Positions 33,036 through 41,406 are shown, numbered from the stretch's first letter. The stretch is 64,000 bases of DNA from Euzebya pacifica (GCF_003344865.1 NZ_CP031165.1:5213910-5277909), one strand, 5' to 3'. The notes: generated by a model from the letters alone, not told the origin. Translations and numbers: made by a program.

Positions 33036-34205
33036 ATGCCAGAAGCAGAGATCGTCGAACAGGCAACCAACGCCGCCCTGAGCGTCGGCGTGCTCGTGGT
33101 CGCGGGGTTCCTCGCGTTGGGGGTGCACCTGCTGGCCGTCCGCGGGATCTTCCGGTTGGGGCGCTCGGACCGCTTCGCGCAGGAGGCGACCGCCCGCGCC
33201 AAGTGGCCGGCCCGGACCACCTCGATCCTGCTGGGCCTGCTCGGCGGCATGTTGTTCACCGAGCTCCCCGATGGGGTCACCGAGGGGTTGACCCACACCC
33301 TGCTGGTCCTTGCGATCATCGGGGGGACCGTCACGTTGATGCGCCTGGCCGTCGCCGTGGAGGTGTCCATCCTCTCGGGGCTGGACATGGATGCCGAGGA
33401 CAACTCCTGGGCACGGGGCCGGACGACGCGGGCCATCCTCCTGCGCCGCATCTCCTCTGCCCTGATCATCATGGTCGGGGTCGGGTCGGTGCTGCTGACC
33501 TTCGAGACGGCCCGGACGGTGGGCACGTCCCTGCTGGCCTCGGCGGGAATCCTGGGCCTGGTCGTGGGTGTCGCCGCGCAGTCGACCCTCGCCAACATCG
33601 TGGCCGGCATCCAGATCGCCGTCGCCGAGCCGATCCGCATCGACGACGTCGTCGTGGTCGAGGGCCAGTGGGGCAACATCGAGCAGCTGTCGCTGACCTA
33701 CGTGGTGGTCCGGACGTGGGACCGCAGGCGGGTCGTGCTGCCCACCTCCTACTTCGTCTCGACCCCGTTCGAGAACTGGTCGATGTACGGCCAGCAGATC
33801 ATCGGCGACGTCGTGTGGCAGCTGGACCATCGGGTGCCGATGAACGCGATGCGCCAGGAGTTCCATCGGATGGTCGACGCCCACGACCTGTGGGACGGCG
33901 ACGTGGCGGTGCTTCAGGTCATCGAGGTGACCGGGCCCACCGTGAAGGTCCGCGGGCTGGTCAGCGCCCACAACTCCCACAACGCCTGGGACCTGCGGTG
34001 CGCGCTGCGGGAGGGGATCCTCGTGTGGCTGGCCGAGCACCACCCCTACGCCCTGCCGACCACCCGGCTGCTGGAGGCCGCGGAGGACCCGTCCGCACGG
34101 CGGCCGACCTCGCCTCCTCCCCCGCCCATGCGGAGCCCCGGCCCCGACGACGTGCCCAACCCCGACCCCGCCCGCACGGGCGAGTGGCCGGTCGTCGACC
34201 GCTGA
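33036..34205 (+). CDS. MscS-family mechanosensitive channel
   Basis: A 389-residue membrane protein. Four or five helices lead to the pore-lining TM3-like segment GILGLVVGVAAQSTLANIVAGIQIAVAEPIRIDDVVVVEGQWGNIE. The cytosolic beta-domain (VVRTWDRRRVVLPTSYFVSTPFENWS) and a C-terminal alpha/beta part follow. It opens on membrane tension to release osmolytes. The proline-rich C-terminal tail after about residue 350 is extra. The ATG at 33036 begins a short amphipathic segment before the first helix. Confidence 0.9.
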   Translation: MPEAEIVEQATNAALSVGVLVVAGFLALGVHLLAVRGIFRLGRSDRFAQEATARAKWPARTTSILLGLLGGMLFTELPDGVTEGLTHTLLVLAIIGGTVTLMRLAVAVEVSILSGLDMDAEDNSWARGRTTRAILLRRISSALIIMVGVGSVLLTFETARTVGTSLLASAGILGLVVGVAAQSTLANIVAGIQIAVAEPIRIDDVVVVEGQWGNIEQLSLTYVVVRTWDRRRVVLPTSYFVSTPFENWSMYGQQIIGDVVWQLDHRVPMNAMRQEFHRMVDAHDLWDGDVAVLQVIEVTGPTVKVRGLVSAHNSHNAWDLRCALREGILVWLAEHHPYALPTTRLLEAAEDPSARRPTSPPPPPMRSPGPDDVPNPDPARTGEWPVVDR

Positions 34206-34212
34206 CCCCCAG

Positions 34213-34337
34213 CGCGTGTCGAGCAATCGGCCGCCCGTCGCAGGAACCCGACAAGCGACCGGGGCCGGCCCACCCCTCGAACCCACGCGTGTCGGGCAAT
34301 CGGCCGCCCGTCGCAGGAACCCGACAAGCGGCCGGGG
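34213..34337. repeat. Two 52-base direct repeats upstream of the TetR gene
   Basis: Copies at 34213-34264 and 34286-34337 differ at only two positions (CGCGTGTCGAGCAATCGG... to ...CCCGACAAGCGACCGGGG). They fill most of the 175-base gap between the channel gene and the regulator, close to its expected promoter. The GTGTCGA..TCG.CCGCCC core resembles the repeats at 59260-59381. They could be TetR binding sites or members of a dispersed repeat family. Confidence 0.8.
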
Positions 34338-34380
34338 GTATCCTGCGTCGGGACCGACCCCGTCGAGGAGGAGCATCGTC

Positions 34381-35139
34381 GTGCCGAGCGCGTCACCCGT
34401 CGGCCGGCGACCGGACACCGGCACCCGGGGCGACCGAACCCGCGCGGCCGTCGTCGCCGCCGCACGTGACCGCTTCGCCGCCGAGGGGTTCGAGCGGGCA
34501 ACCGGCGCACGGATCGCCGCTGACGCCGGAGTGTCGGAGCCGTCGATCGCCTTCCACTTCGGCTCCAAGGCCGGGCTGCTCGTCGCGGTCATGCAGGACT
34601 ACTACGACGACCTGCTCCAGCGGATGGACGCGGTCATCGACTCCGCCGACGCGCCGCTGGATCGCCTGCGGGCGTTCGCGCGGTGGTGGATGCCGCACAC
34701 GGCGGCCCACCAGCCGCTGATGGCGGTGTTCGGACGCCAGGGGCGGCGCACGACCAGCGACGAGGTGGTGGAGGCGTTCCGGGCCTGCAACCGGCGGGTC
34801 ACCCGCGTCATGGACCGGCTGATCGACGACCTGGTCCACACCGGCGTCCTGCGGCCGGAGGTGTCCACCCGGGTCGTGCGCGACGCGTTCTTCGGCACCA
34901 CCGAGCACCTGCTCCTGGGCCACGCCGCAACCGGGCGACCCACCGACCTCGCGGCCGCCGCCGACGACGTGGTCGACCTGCTTATCAACGGGGCCGGTAT
35001 CGCCCCGGATGCCGGCCGGTCCACGCGGCCGACCCACACGCCCGACGCTCCCGACCTGGCCACGATGGACGCCAAGCTCGACCGGGTGCTGGCCCGGCTG
35101 GACGAGCTGGGCACGTCCCAGGACCGTCCGCCGCGGTGA
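34381..35139 (+). CDS. TetR-family transcriptional regulator
   Basis: A 252-residue regulator. The N-terminal HTH is clear: RTRAAVVAAARDRFAAEGFERATGARIAADAGVSEPSIAFHFGSKAGLL. The remainder is a helical ligand-binding domain with a polar C-terminal extension rich in Asp, Ala and Leu. The GTG start is supported by GAGGAGGAGC about 8 bases upstream. Its TGA overlaps the GTG of the downstream kinase-like gene. Target genes are unknown; the direct repeats just upstream are candidate operators for autoregulation. Confidence 0.85.
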   Translation: MPSASPVGRRPDTGTRGDRTRAAVVAAARDRFAAEGFERATGARIAADAGVSEPSIAFHFGSKAGLLVAVMQDYYDDLLQRMDAVIDSADAPLDRLRAFARWWMPHTAAHQPLMAVFGRQGRRTTSDEVVEAFRACNRRVTRVMDRLIDDLVHTGVLRPEVSTRVVRDAFFGTTEHLLLGHAATGRPTDLAAAADDVVDLLINGAGIAPDAGRSTRPTHTPDAPDLATMDAKLDRVLARLDELGTSQDRPPR

Positions 35140-35657
35140 CCGATCGCCCGGTCGTGGTCCTGGGGCTGATGGGCGCCGGCAAGACCACGGTCGCCCGGCT
35201 GATCGCCCAGCACCTCGGCCGTCCCCTGCGGGACTCCGACGCCGACATCGAGGCCGCGACCGGCCACACGGCCGCCACGCTCGCCGCGGGCCCGGACGGG
35301 CGACGTCGGCTGCACGATCTGGAGGCCGAGCACGTCCTGTCCGCCCTCGCCGAAGGGCCCGTCGTCGTCGCCGCGGCCGCCTCGGTCGTGGAGCGGCCCG
35401 TGGTCCGAACCGCCCTCGCCCCCGCGTGCGTGTTGTGGCTCGACGCGCCGCCGGAGGTGCTGGCGGCACGCATGACCTCCTCCACCCATCGGCCCGACTA
35501 CGGCGAGCCCCTCGAGGTCGTCCAGGCGCTGGACCGGCGTCGACGCCCCCTCTTCACCGCGGTCGCCGACGTGGTGATCGACGCCAGCAAGCCGACCGAA
35601 ACGGTGCAACGCAACGCCCTCGCCGCCGTCGATGTCACACCTCCCCCATACACTTGA
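35136..35657 (+). CDS. Shikimate kinase-like P-loop kinase
   Basis: A 173-residue nucleotide-binding protein. The P-loop GLMGAGKTT (10-18) and the DSDADIE pair (D33, D35) match the shikimate kinase family, with an RRRLHDLEAE stretch like its FRxxE motif. The substrate-binding GGG motif is absent: the strand reads VVVAAAASVVE. A single arginine-containing lid (STHRPDY) is present. It may therefore phosphorylate another small molecule (gluconate- or carbohydrate-type) or be degenerate. GTG 35136 overlaps the TetR gene stop, so expression is coupled to the regulator. Confidence 0.7.
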   Translation: MTDRPVVVLGLMGAGKTTVARLIAQHLGRPLRDSDADIEAATGHTAATLAAGPDGRRRLHDLEAEHVLSALAEGPVVVAAAASVVERPVVRTALAPACVLWLDAPPEVLAARMTSSTHRPDYGEPLEVVQALDRRRRPLFTAVADVVIDASKPTETVQRNALAAVDVTPPPYT

Positions 35658-35669
35658 TCGGTTCTGCCA

Positions 35670-35690
35670 AACTTCGGTCATGCCGAAGTT
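35670..35690. promoter_or_regulatory. Inverted repeat over the start codon of the ATPase gene
   Basis: AACTTCGG-TCATG-CCGAAGTT is a perfect 8-bp inverted repeat whose loop contains the ATG at 35680-35682. As RNA it would hide the start codon; as DNA it could be an operator. No Shine-Dalgarno sequence is visible upstream. Confidence 0.5.
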
Positions 35691-36987
35691 CGTCAACCGT
35701 GAACAAGAGCTGCGAGCCCTCACCCGCGCGTGCAATCCGGGGATGGCCGTCGTCAGCGGACGTCGCCGTGTGGGCAAGACCGCGCTGCTGGACCACTTCT
35801 CCACCGAGCGGGCGTCGGTGTTCCTGCCCGGCACCCGTGCCCCCATCGGGGAGGCGCTGCGCCGCCTCGAGGAGCGCGTGCGCGCGGTCGTGCCCCCGCT
35901 GGCCGGTGACCTGCTGGACCTCGGCCACTTCGAGACGTGGGACACCGCCCTCGGCTACCTGATCGCGCGGTCCTCCGACGACCCGCTGCTGCTGGTCCTG
36001 GACGAGTTCCCGTACCTGTGCGAGGCCGACCCCTCGTTGCCGTCCACGCTGCAGGCACGGTGGGACCACCGTGGTGAGTCGCAGCTGTCGATCATCCTGG
36101 CCGGCAGCCACGTGGGGCTGATGGAGGAGCTGGTCTCCACCGACGCGCCGCTGTTCGGACGACCCGACATGCACCTGCGCCTGGGGCCCTTCTCCTGGCA
36201 GCACGCCCCGCTGCTGGTCGGTGGTGACGATCCGGACGTGTGGATGGAGGCCTACGTCACCCTCGGCGGGATGCCGCGGTACCTGGCGCTCTGGGACCCC
36301 CGCCACGACGCCGCGACCAACCTGGCGGAGCTGCTGGACGGGCCGGGCGCGCCGCTCGGCGACGAGGGCACCGTCGTGTTGCAGGAGCTGACCCCCGGCT
36401 CAGCGGCAGCGCGTGTGCTGGAGCTCGTGGCGCTCGACGCGTCCACCTTCACGACCATCCGGGATCGGGCGGGCCTGGCCCCGGCAACCACGAGCGAGGC
36501 GTTGACGAGCCTGGAACGCCTCGGCCTGCTGGACCGCATCACCCCGGCCGGTGAGGACCCCCGCCGCACCCGCAAGGTCCGCTACCGGGTGCGGGATCCG
36601 TTCCTGCGGCTGTGGCTCGGCGTGGTCCTCCCCCACCGCGACGCCTTCGAGCTCGGCCGTGGTGCTGCCGTCCTGCGACGCAAGGCTGACCGTATCGCCG
36701 CCTCACAGGCGGCGGCATGGCGCAGCGTCGCGGCGGACTGGATGGCCGAGCAGACCGGCGTGTCGTGCGGCGAGTGGTGGGGCGGTCCCGGCGAGGACGT
36801 CGTCGACGTCCTCGGAGTGGACGGCGCCCATCCCGTGGTCGCGGCGTCGTGCCACTGGGCGGCGGGGGTCGACGGTGGCGTGTGGCGGGACCGGTTGGTG
36901 CAGGCGATGTCGGCGACCCCCGACGAGGTCCATGTCATGGCCCGCTCGGGCACCGGGGTCCTGACCCCTGCCGCGCTGCACCGCTGA
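35680..36987 (+). CDS. Archaeal-type P-loop ATPase with DUF234-like C-terminus
   Basis: A 435-residue STAND/AAA-type ATPase. It starts FVNREQELRAL, followed by Walker A SGRRRVGKTALL (~28-38), Walker B LLLVLDEFPYL and sensor IILAGSHVGLM. A winged-helix segment (FTTIRDRAGLAPATTSEALTSLERLGLLDRI) and a C-terminal DUF234-like domain (RYRVRDPFLRLWLG...EWWGG...DVVDVLGVDG) end it. In related proteins the C-terminal domain has a nuclease-like fold, but the role is unknown; toxin or defence functions have been suggested for some relatives. It stands alone between the kinase-like and secreted protein genes. Confidence 0.85.
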   Translation: MPKFVNREQELRALTRACNPGMAVVSGRRRVGKTALLDHFSTERASVFLPGTRAPIGEALRRLEERVRAVVPPLAGDLLDLGHFETWDTALGYLIARSSDDPLLLVLDEFPYLCEADPSLPSTLQARWDHRGESQLSIILAGSHVGLMEELVSTDAPLFGRPDMHLRLGPFSWQHAPLLVGGDDPDVWMEAYVTLGGMPRYLALWDPRHDAATNLAELLDGPGAPLGDEGTVVLQELTPGSAAARVLELVALDASTFTTIRDRAGLAPATTSEALTSLERLGLLDRITPAGEDPRRTRKVRYRVRDPFLRLWLGVVLPHRDAFELGRGAAVLRRKADRIAASQAAAWRSVAADWMAEQTGVSCGEWWGGPGEDVVDVLGVDGAHPVVAASCHWAAGVDGGVWRDRLVQAMSATPDEVHVMARSGTGVLTPAALHR

Positions 36988-37016
36988 GCCGGTCGGCCAC
37001 GCAGCCGTGCTGATCG

Positions 37017-37059
37017 AAAAAGCGCGACGACCGCACCGAGTGGGTCGGGCGGCCGTCGC
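37017..37059 (-). terminator. Terminator of the secreted protein gene
   Basis: On the minus strand an 11-bp, one-mismatch stem (37024-37034 with 37049-37059) is followed by GCTTTTTC (A-run at 37017-37021 on the plus strand). It is a canonical rho-independent terminator for the gene ending at 37115. Confidence 0.8.
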
Positions 37060-37077
37060 AGGGTGACTGTATCGGGA

Positions 37078-37098
37078 GGGGCAGCGGCTCGCTGCCCC
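37078..37098. terminator. Second hairpin between the convergent genes
   Basis: GGGGCAGCG-GCT-CGCTGCCCC, a perfect 9-bp stem 16 bases past the minus-strand stop at 37115. No T-run follows. It probably reinforces termination or stabilises the transcript end. Confidence 0.5.
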
Positions 37099-37114
37099 GC
37101 TCACGAGGTGACGG

Positions 37115-37789
37115 TCAGACCTTCACCGTCGGGAAGGTGGCGGTGGCGGGGTTGAACGTCAGACCGGCCGGGACCTCGCTGGCGTCGAACACCCACGCGG
37201 TCTGGGCCTCGTTGTAGGAGTCGACCTGCAACGTGATCTCGCGGGTCTCGAAGCCGTCGCCGTGCTCGGTCAGGTAGCCGAGGTCGGTGAAGGTCATGGT
37301 GGCGGACTCCGACGCACCGGTGCTGCTGGGCAGCCACATGAATCCCTCGACGTCACCGTCGTAGACGACGCTGCCATCGACGGTCAGGGTCATGACGAGT
37401 GCGGGGAACGTCACCGACCCGCCGGCGCCGGCGAGCAAGCGGTGGAGCTCGACCTCGATGCTGTCGAGGTTGCCGTCGAAGGTGCCGGTCCAGATGGCGG
37501 AGTTGGTCGGGCCCGCGACCGCGGTGCCGGACAGGATGTTGTCGTAGAACCCACAGCCGCCACCCGCCGTGAACGACGTGGTCGGGGCGGTGGTGTCCCA
37601 GGACGGCGTGTTGCCCTGGATCGCGTCGACGTTCTGCACCTTCACCGCGCTGGCGCAGTGGAAGAACGTCTGCTCCGTCCGCAGCGTCGGCAGGAAGTCC
37701 GGGTCTCCCGGCACAGGGGTGGCGCCGGCGGGCAGGGCAAGGGCGGCGATCGCGAAGAGCGCGATCAGGGTCGAAAGGCGTGCACGCAT
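37115..37789 (-). CDS. Secreted protein of unknown function, 224 aa
   Basis: A signal peptide (1-22, LSTLIALFAIAALALPAGA) precedes a beta-rich extracellular domain with many Thr/Ser/Gly residues and two cysteines (FHCAS and GGGCGF). No catalytic motif or anchor is visible. The tail ends with a hydrophobic-polar pattern (FNPATATFPTVKV). ATG 37789 starts the signal peptide and has AGGAGG about 12 bases upstream; a longer frame from 37885 would add a non-signal stretch. Family not recognised. Confidence 0.65.
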   Translation of the reverse strand: MRARLSTLIALFAIAALALPAGATPVPGDPDFLPTLRTEQTFFHCASAVKVQNVDAIQGNTPSWDTTAPTTSFTAGGGCGFYDNILSGTAVAGPTNSAIWTGTFDGNLDSIEVELHRLLAGAGGSVTFPALVMTLTVDGSVVYDGDVEGFMWLPSSTGASESATMTFTDLGYLTEHGDGFETREITLQVDSYNEAQTAWVFDASEVPAGLTFNPATATFPTVKV

Positions 37790-37894
37790 GGTGGCTCTGG
37801 TCCTCCTGGGGGTGGGGTAGTGCCCCGTGGGTTCGACATGCACGCCCCGAACTCCTCCCGACACCTGATTGTTGTTCATCACCACGTTCGGTCA

Positions 37895-37918
37895 CCTCCG
37901 CGGAGGCACGGCTACGCT
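37895..37918 (+). promoter_or_regulatory. Putative promoter with palindrome for the zinc-ribbon gene
   Basis: TACGCT (37913-37918) ends 7 bases before the ATG at 37926, the leaderless layout. Just upstream lies the 12-base palindrome CCTCCGCGGAGG (37895-37906), which could be an operator between -35 and -10. No good -35 is seen. Confidence 0.4.
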
Positions 37919-37925
37919 CGACCCC

Positions 37926-38186
37926 ATGGGCTTTGTCACCAACGATCCGAAGAAGTCCGACGAGCAGCAACCGGGGGCGACCGGGCTGATCGTCGACCTC
38001 GGCCTGATGTCGTGCCCCGAGTGCCGGCGCGAGGTCCCGGAATGGCAGGACGACTGCCCCGACTGCGGGGTCCGGGCCGTGCCGCGGGCGTCGCTGGGGT
38101 CGCAGGTCCCTGACGTTCCCGCGCACCTGCTCGGCGACGACGACGATGACGACGATGACGACACGTCGAGCGACACCGACGGCTGA
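37926..38186 (+). CDS. Small zinc-ribbon protein with acidic tail
   Basis: An 86-residue protein. A four-cysteine zinc ribbon (SCPECRREVPEWQDDCPDCGV) sits in the middle, and the C-terminus is a run of nine aspartates followed by TSSDTDG. This is likely a regulatory or adaptor protein; no enzyme motif is visible. The start MGFVTNDPKK is supported by the upstream TACGCT element. A strong terminator follows within 40 bases. Confidence 0.65.
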   Translation: MGFVTNDPKKSDEQQPGATGLIVDLGLMSCPECRREVPEWQDDCPDCGVRAVPRASLGSQVPDVPAHLLGDDDDDDDDDTSSDTDG

Positions 38187-38224
38187 CGCGGCACCGGACG
38201 AGCAAGCCCCCATCGAAGAAACCA

Positions 38225-38258
38225 ACACCGCCGGGACGATCGCTCGTCCCGGCGGTGT
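38225..38258 (+). terminator. Strong stem-loop after the zinc-ribbon gene
   Basis: A perfect 15-bp stem (ACACCGCCGGGACGA with TCGTCCCGGCGGTGT) closes a TCGC tetraloop. A G-rich rather than T-rich tail follows on the plus strand. It is preceded by an A-rich stretch, so it could also act for transcripts arriving on the minus strand. Confidence 0.75.
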
Positions 38259-38471
38259 CGGTGGGGGGGGTCGCTCGGCTCGGGGGCCGTTGACCATCAC
38301 CTCGTCGTGGTGGTCGCGGGTCAACCTTGTCTTGGGTGGGGCATCACCTGACGGCCCCACGACCCCTCCAGTGACGAGAACCCTACCGACAGATGTCGGT
38401 ATCTGTAAAGGGTCGGTTTCGGGACGGTGTCGATCCGCCGTCAGCAACGGCGGTCAGACGCCGCTTCGCGG
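38259..38471. repeat. Hairpin-dense gap between convergent genes
   Basis: No gene is seen in these 213 bases. Inverted repeats are GTTGACC/GGTCAAC (38289-38295, 38319-38325), GTGGGGC/GCCCCAC (38336-38342, 38354-38360), ACCGACA/TGTCGGT (38385-38391, 38394-38400) and CCGCCGT/ACGGCGG (38435-38441, 38447-38453). A 14-base direct repeat (GCGGTCAGACGCCG) at 38450-38463 and 38468-38481 duplicates the last codons and stop of ccsB. Part of this must terminate ccsB transcription. Confidence 0.55.
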
Positions 38472-39629
38472 TCAGACGCCGGCGTAGCTGTGCAGGCCGA
38501 CCACGAACAGGTTGACGGCGTAGTAGGTGATCAACAGCGCGGTGAAGGCTGTCACGCCGACCCAGGCCGCTCGCCGGCCGCGCCAGCCGTAGGTCGACCG
38601 GGCGTGCAGGTAGGAGGCGTAGAGGACCCAGGTGACGAAGGAGCCGGTCTCCTTGGGGTCCCAGCCCCAGTAGCGGCCCCAGGCCTCCTCCGCCCAGATG
38701 GCGCCGCACATGATCCCGAACGTGATGAGCGGGAACGCGAACGCCGTGGTGCGGTAGGCGAGGTTGTCCAGCTTCGCGGCAGGTGGCAGGTACGGCACGG
38801 CGTACCAGACGCTGGAGCCGATCAACGCCGCAACGCTGGCGGCGAGCATCGCCGGGACGGGGGCGCGCCACACCACGAGCACGAAGAGGAGCACGCCGAC
38901 GAAGGGGATCACGGGGAAGAGGACGGGGTTCAGCACGTCACGCTGCGCGGTCGCGGACGCGACCTGCACCTCCTCGGGGTCCACGTCGACGTCGGCGACG
39001 CGTCCCTCGATGTCGCCCTCGCCCCTGGGGGTCACCGTGGCCGAGCGGGCGGCACCGACGGTCGAGCCGGTGAAGCTGGACGTGCGGGCCAGCTTGGTCT
39101 CCGCGCGGTCCTTGACCAGGTACAGCGCGGTGGCCACGAACCCGACGATGAACACCGAGGAGGAGAACATCATGGCGCTGACGTGGATCTGCAGCCAGTA
39201 GGACTCCAGCGCCGGCACGAGCGGCCCGGCATCGGTGAACAGCAACAGCGACGTGGTCATCATCAGCAGGGAGCCGGCGATGACGAAGCCCACGAGGTGG
39301 CCGTAGCGGCGCTGCACGACGACCAGCGCGGTGGCGATCGACAGCAGGGCGATGCCCGAGCCGTACTCGTACATGTTCCCCCACGGCACGCGGCCGGCGG
39401 CAACGCCACGCATGACGAAGGAGGTCAGGTGCACGGCGAACCCGCCCAGGAGCACGGCAAGCCCGAAGTGCCCCACGCGACGTCCCGCCACCGTCGACGT
39501 CTGGACGCCGTCGGCGCTGACCCGCGTGAACGCCAACCGGAAGAAGTAGGCGATCATCGCGATCAGGTAGACGAAGAAGGCGACGTTGAACAACGAGTTG
39601 GACGTCTCGGCCAGCGCGAGGTCGGTCAC
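38472..39629 (-). CDS. ccsB: System II cytochrome c biogenesis protein CcsB (CcsA/ResC-like)
   Basis: A 385-residue membrane protein with about eight helices and the tryptophan-rich heme-handling motif EEAWGRYWGWDPKETGSFVTW. With ResB it exports heme and attaches it to apocytochrome c CxxCH motifs outside the membrane. A charged loop (about 175-220) separates the two helix groups. GTG 39629 overlaps resB's TGA (GTGA), with AAGGGAG 6 bases upstream. Last gene of the unit; its clients are probably the diheme cytochrome c at 43690 and oxidase cytochromes elsewhere. Confidence 0.92.
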   Translation of the reverse strand: MTDLALAETSNSLFNVAFFVYLIAMIAYFFRLAFTRVSADGVQTSTVAGRRVGHFGLAVLLGGFAVHLTSFVMRGVAAGRVPWGNMYEYGSGIALLSIATALVVVQRRYGHLVGFVIAGSLLMMTTSLLLFTDAGPLVPALESYWLQIHVSAMMFSSSVFIVGFVATALYLVKDRAETKLARTSSFTGSTVGAARSATVTPRGEGDIEGRVADVDVDPEEVQVASATAQRDVLNPVLFPVIPFVGVLLFVLVVWRAPVPAMLAASVAALIGSSVWYAVPYLPPAAKLDNLAYRTTAFAFPLITFGIMCGAIWAEEAWGRYWGWDPKETGSFVTWVLYASYLHARSTYGWRGRRAAWVGVTAFTALLITYYAVNLFVVGLHSYAGV

Positions 39630-41287
39630 GTGTGACTCCCTTGGGGGTCGATCTGCGGCGTCGAAGGGGGATTCGAGCGGGAAGGGGCGGGGATCCGGTC
39701 CGTCCCGAGGGTACCGGCGACCCTGTCGACGACGTCGTCGAAGGTCTCGGCGAACCGGTCGCGGCGGTGCAGCGCCACCCCCGCGACGACGATTCGGTCG
39801 TCCCGGACCTCGACCCACAGCCGACGGCGGTAGGCGTACAGCGACGGGATGAGGCCCATGAGGACCATCGAGGCCCCGGTGAGGATGAGCCAGCGGTAGG
39901 GCTGGTGGCTGATCTGCAGCCCGCTCCACATCGACAGGTCGGCGAACTCGACCTCGAACAGCCCGCCGGCCAGCGCGACGGGCGTCCCGGGCACGATCAT
40001 CGCGCGATCGACCACGGCGCTCTCGGGCCAGTCGAGGCGGCTGATCGGGACGGTGCGGTCCAGGCCCAGGTCGTCGTCGAGGTAGAGGGTGACCAGCAGG
40101 CGTGGGTCGTTGGCCTCCGGTGAGTTGAACTGCACCGTGCCGTCCTCGGCGAACTCGGCATCGGGCAGGAACAGCACCTCCACCGCGATCTGCGGCAGGG
40201 GCGGGTCGGCGGCCGGGTTGCCGACGCTGACCTTGCCGCGACCGGTCCAGAACCCGCCGTCCTGTCGCAGGATCAGCTGGTCCTCGAACAGCTCGGCCCC
40301 GTTCAGGCCGCTCCGCAGCGCCACCGTGGGCGCGAAGCCGAACGCCCGCTGGTAGTAGGTGAGGCCGTCGAAGTGCACCGGGTGGTTGACCCGGATGTCC
40401 TCGGTCACGGTCCGTTCCCCATCGGCGGAGGTGAAGGTGACCGTCGAGACGAAGTCGTCGGGGGTGAACCCGTCGGGCAGGTAGGTCACCTCGAACGCGT
40501 CGAGCGTCGTGGTGTGGCCGTTGTGCCGGTCGGTGTCCCAGAGGGTCCCAGCGGTGAAGGTGTCGTACCCGACCGGGGTGTCGGCGAAGCGCGCCCCCTC
40601 CTCGAAGTCGATCTGACCGGTGAAGGTGAACGCCGCCCCCAGGGTCACGCCGATCAGCAGGACATAGAAGCTGGAATGGAAGACCAGGGAGCCGAACTCG
40701 CGCCAGTGACCCCGTTCGATGGCCAGCTGGGGGGCGTGCTGCTCCGAGGTGATGACCCTGGTCCGGTAGGTGCGGAAGGCGCGCCCAGCACGGTCGAGGA
40801 CGTCGGACTCCGACATGCCCGGCGGCACGGACAGCTCGGCCCGATGGGTCAACCGGTCGAGGTTGCGACCCCGGACCGGTGGCTTGCGCACGTTGCGGGC
40901 GAACGCCGCCCAGCGCGGCACGAGGCAGCCGGTCAGGCTGACGAACAGCAGGACCGTCAGCACGCCGAACCACCACGAGCCGAACACGTCGTACAACGAC
41001 AGGGCATCGAGGACGCCCGAGACGGCAGCCCCCGGTCCCTCCTCCCCCGTCCGCCACAGCCGGACGGTCGAGGCGATGACGGGTTCCTGCGGGATGAAGG
41101 TGGCGATCAGCGTCGCGACGGCCAGCGCGAACAGCAGGACGAGCGCCGTCGACATCCGTCTGAGGCGTCGCCAGAGACGCCCGGCGACCTCCCACGGGGT
41201 GGGCAGGAGGGGGAGTCGCGGGCCGGGAGGGCGGGGGGCGGCAGGCTGCTCGTCGTCGGCGGCCCGCGCCGGCACGGTATCGGTCAT
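39626..41287 (-). CDS. resB: System II cytochrome c biogenesis protein ResB (Ccs1)
   Basis: A 553-residue membrane protein with the ResB layout. There are three N-terminal helices (MSTALVLLFALAVATLIATFIPQ, GSWWFGVLTVLLFVSLTGCL, FGSLVFHSSFYVLLIGVTLGAAF). A large extracytoplasmic domain follows (about 220-450), then a last helix with SGLQISHQPYRWLILTGASMVLMGLIPSLYAY. It forms the heme-binding synthetase core with CcsB, and the H in SHQP is a family-conserved position. The C-terminal cytosolic tail is short. It begins 175 bases downstream of ccdA. Confidence 0.9.
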   Translation of the reverse strand: MTDTVPARAADDEQPAAPRPPGPRLPLLPTPWEVAGRLWRRLRRMSTALVLLFALAVATLIATFIPQEPVIASTVRLWRTGEEGPGAAVSGVLDALSLYDVFGSWWFGVLTVLLFVSLTGCLVPRWAAFARNVRKPPVRGRNLDRLTHRAELSVPPGMSESDVLDRAGRAFRTYRTRVITSEQHAPQLAIERGHWREFGSLVFHSSFYVLLIGVTLGAAFTFTGQIDFEEGARFADTPVGYDTFTAGTLWDTDRHNGHTTTLDAFEVTYLPDGFTPDDFVSTVTFTSADGERTVTEDIRVNHPVHFDGLTYYQRAFGFAPTVALRSGLNGAELFEDQLILRQDGGFWTGRGKVSVGNPAADPPLPQIAVEVLFLPDAEFAEDGTVQFNSPEANDPRLLVTLYLDDDLGLDRTVPISRLDWPESAVVDRAMIVPGTPVALAGGLFEVEFADLSMWSGLQISHQPYRWLILTGASMVLMGLIPSLYAYRRRLWVEVRDDRIVVAGVALHRRDRFAETFDDVVDRVAGTLGTDRIPAPSRSNPPSTPQIDPQGSHT

Positions 41288-41406
41288 CAGCGCGTCGCCG
41301 TCCAGTATGACCCGTTCCCGAGGTGGCGCCGAACCGACCGACGGACAGTGCGCGCCTGTTGCAGTTCGCCTTGGAGGATCACGGGCAGCGATGCGGAGTC
41401 AACAGG

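Noticed and set aside
34213-34337. Possible CRISPR or attachment site
   Set aside because: Two 52-base copies separated by 21 bases, no further units, no tRNA or integrase; better explained as operators or dispersed repeats.
35136-35657. aroK (true shikimate kinase)
   Set aside because: The GGG substrate-binding motif is missing, and it is not in an aromatic amino acid cluster, so no gene symbol is given.
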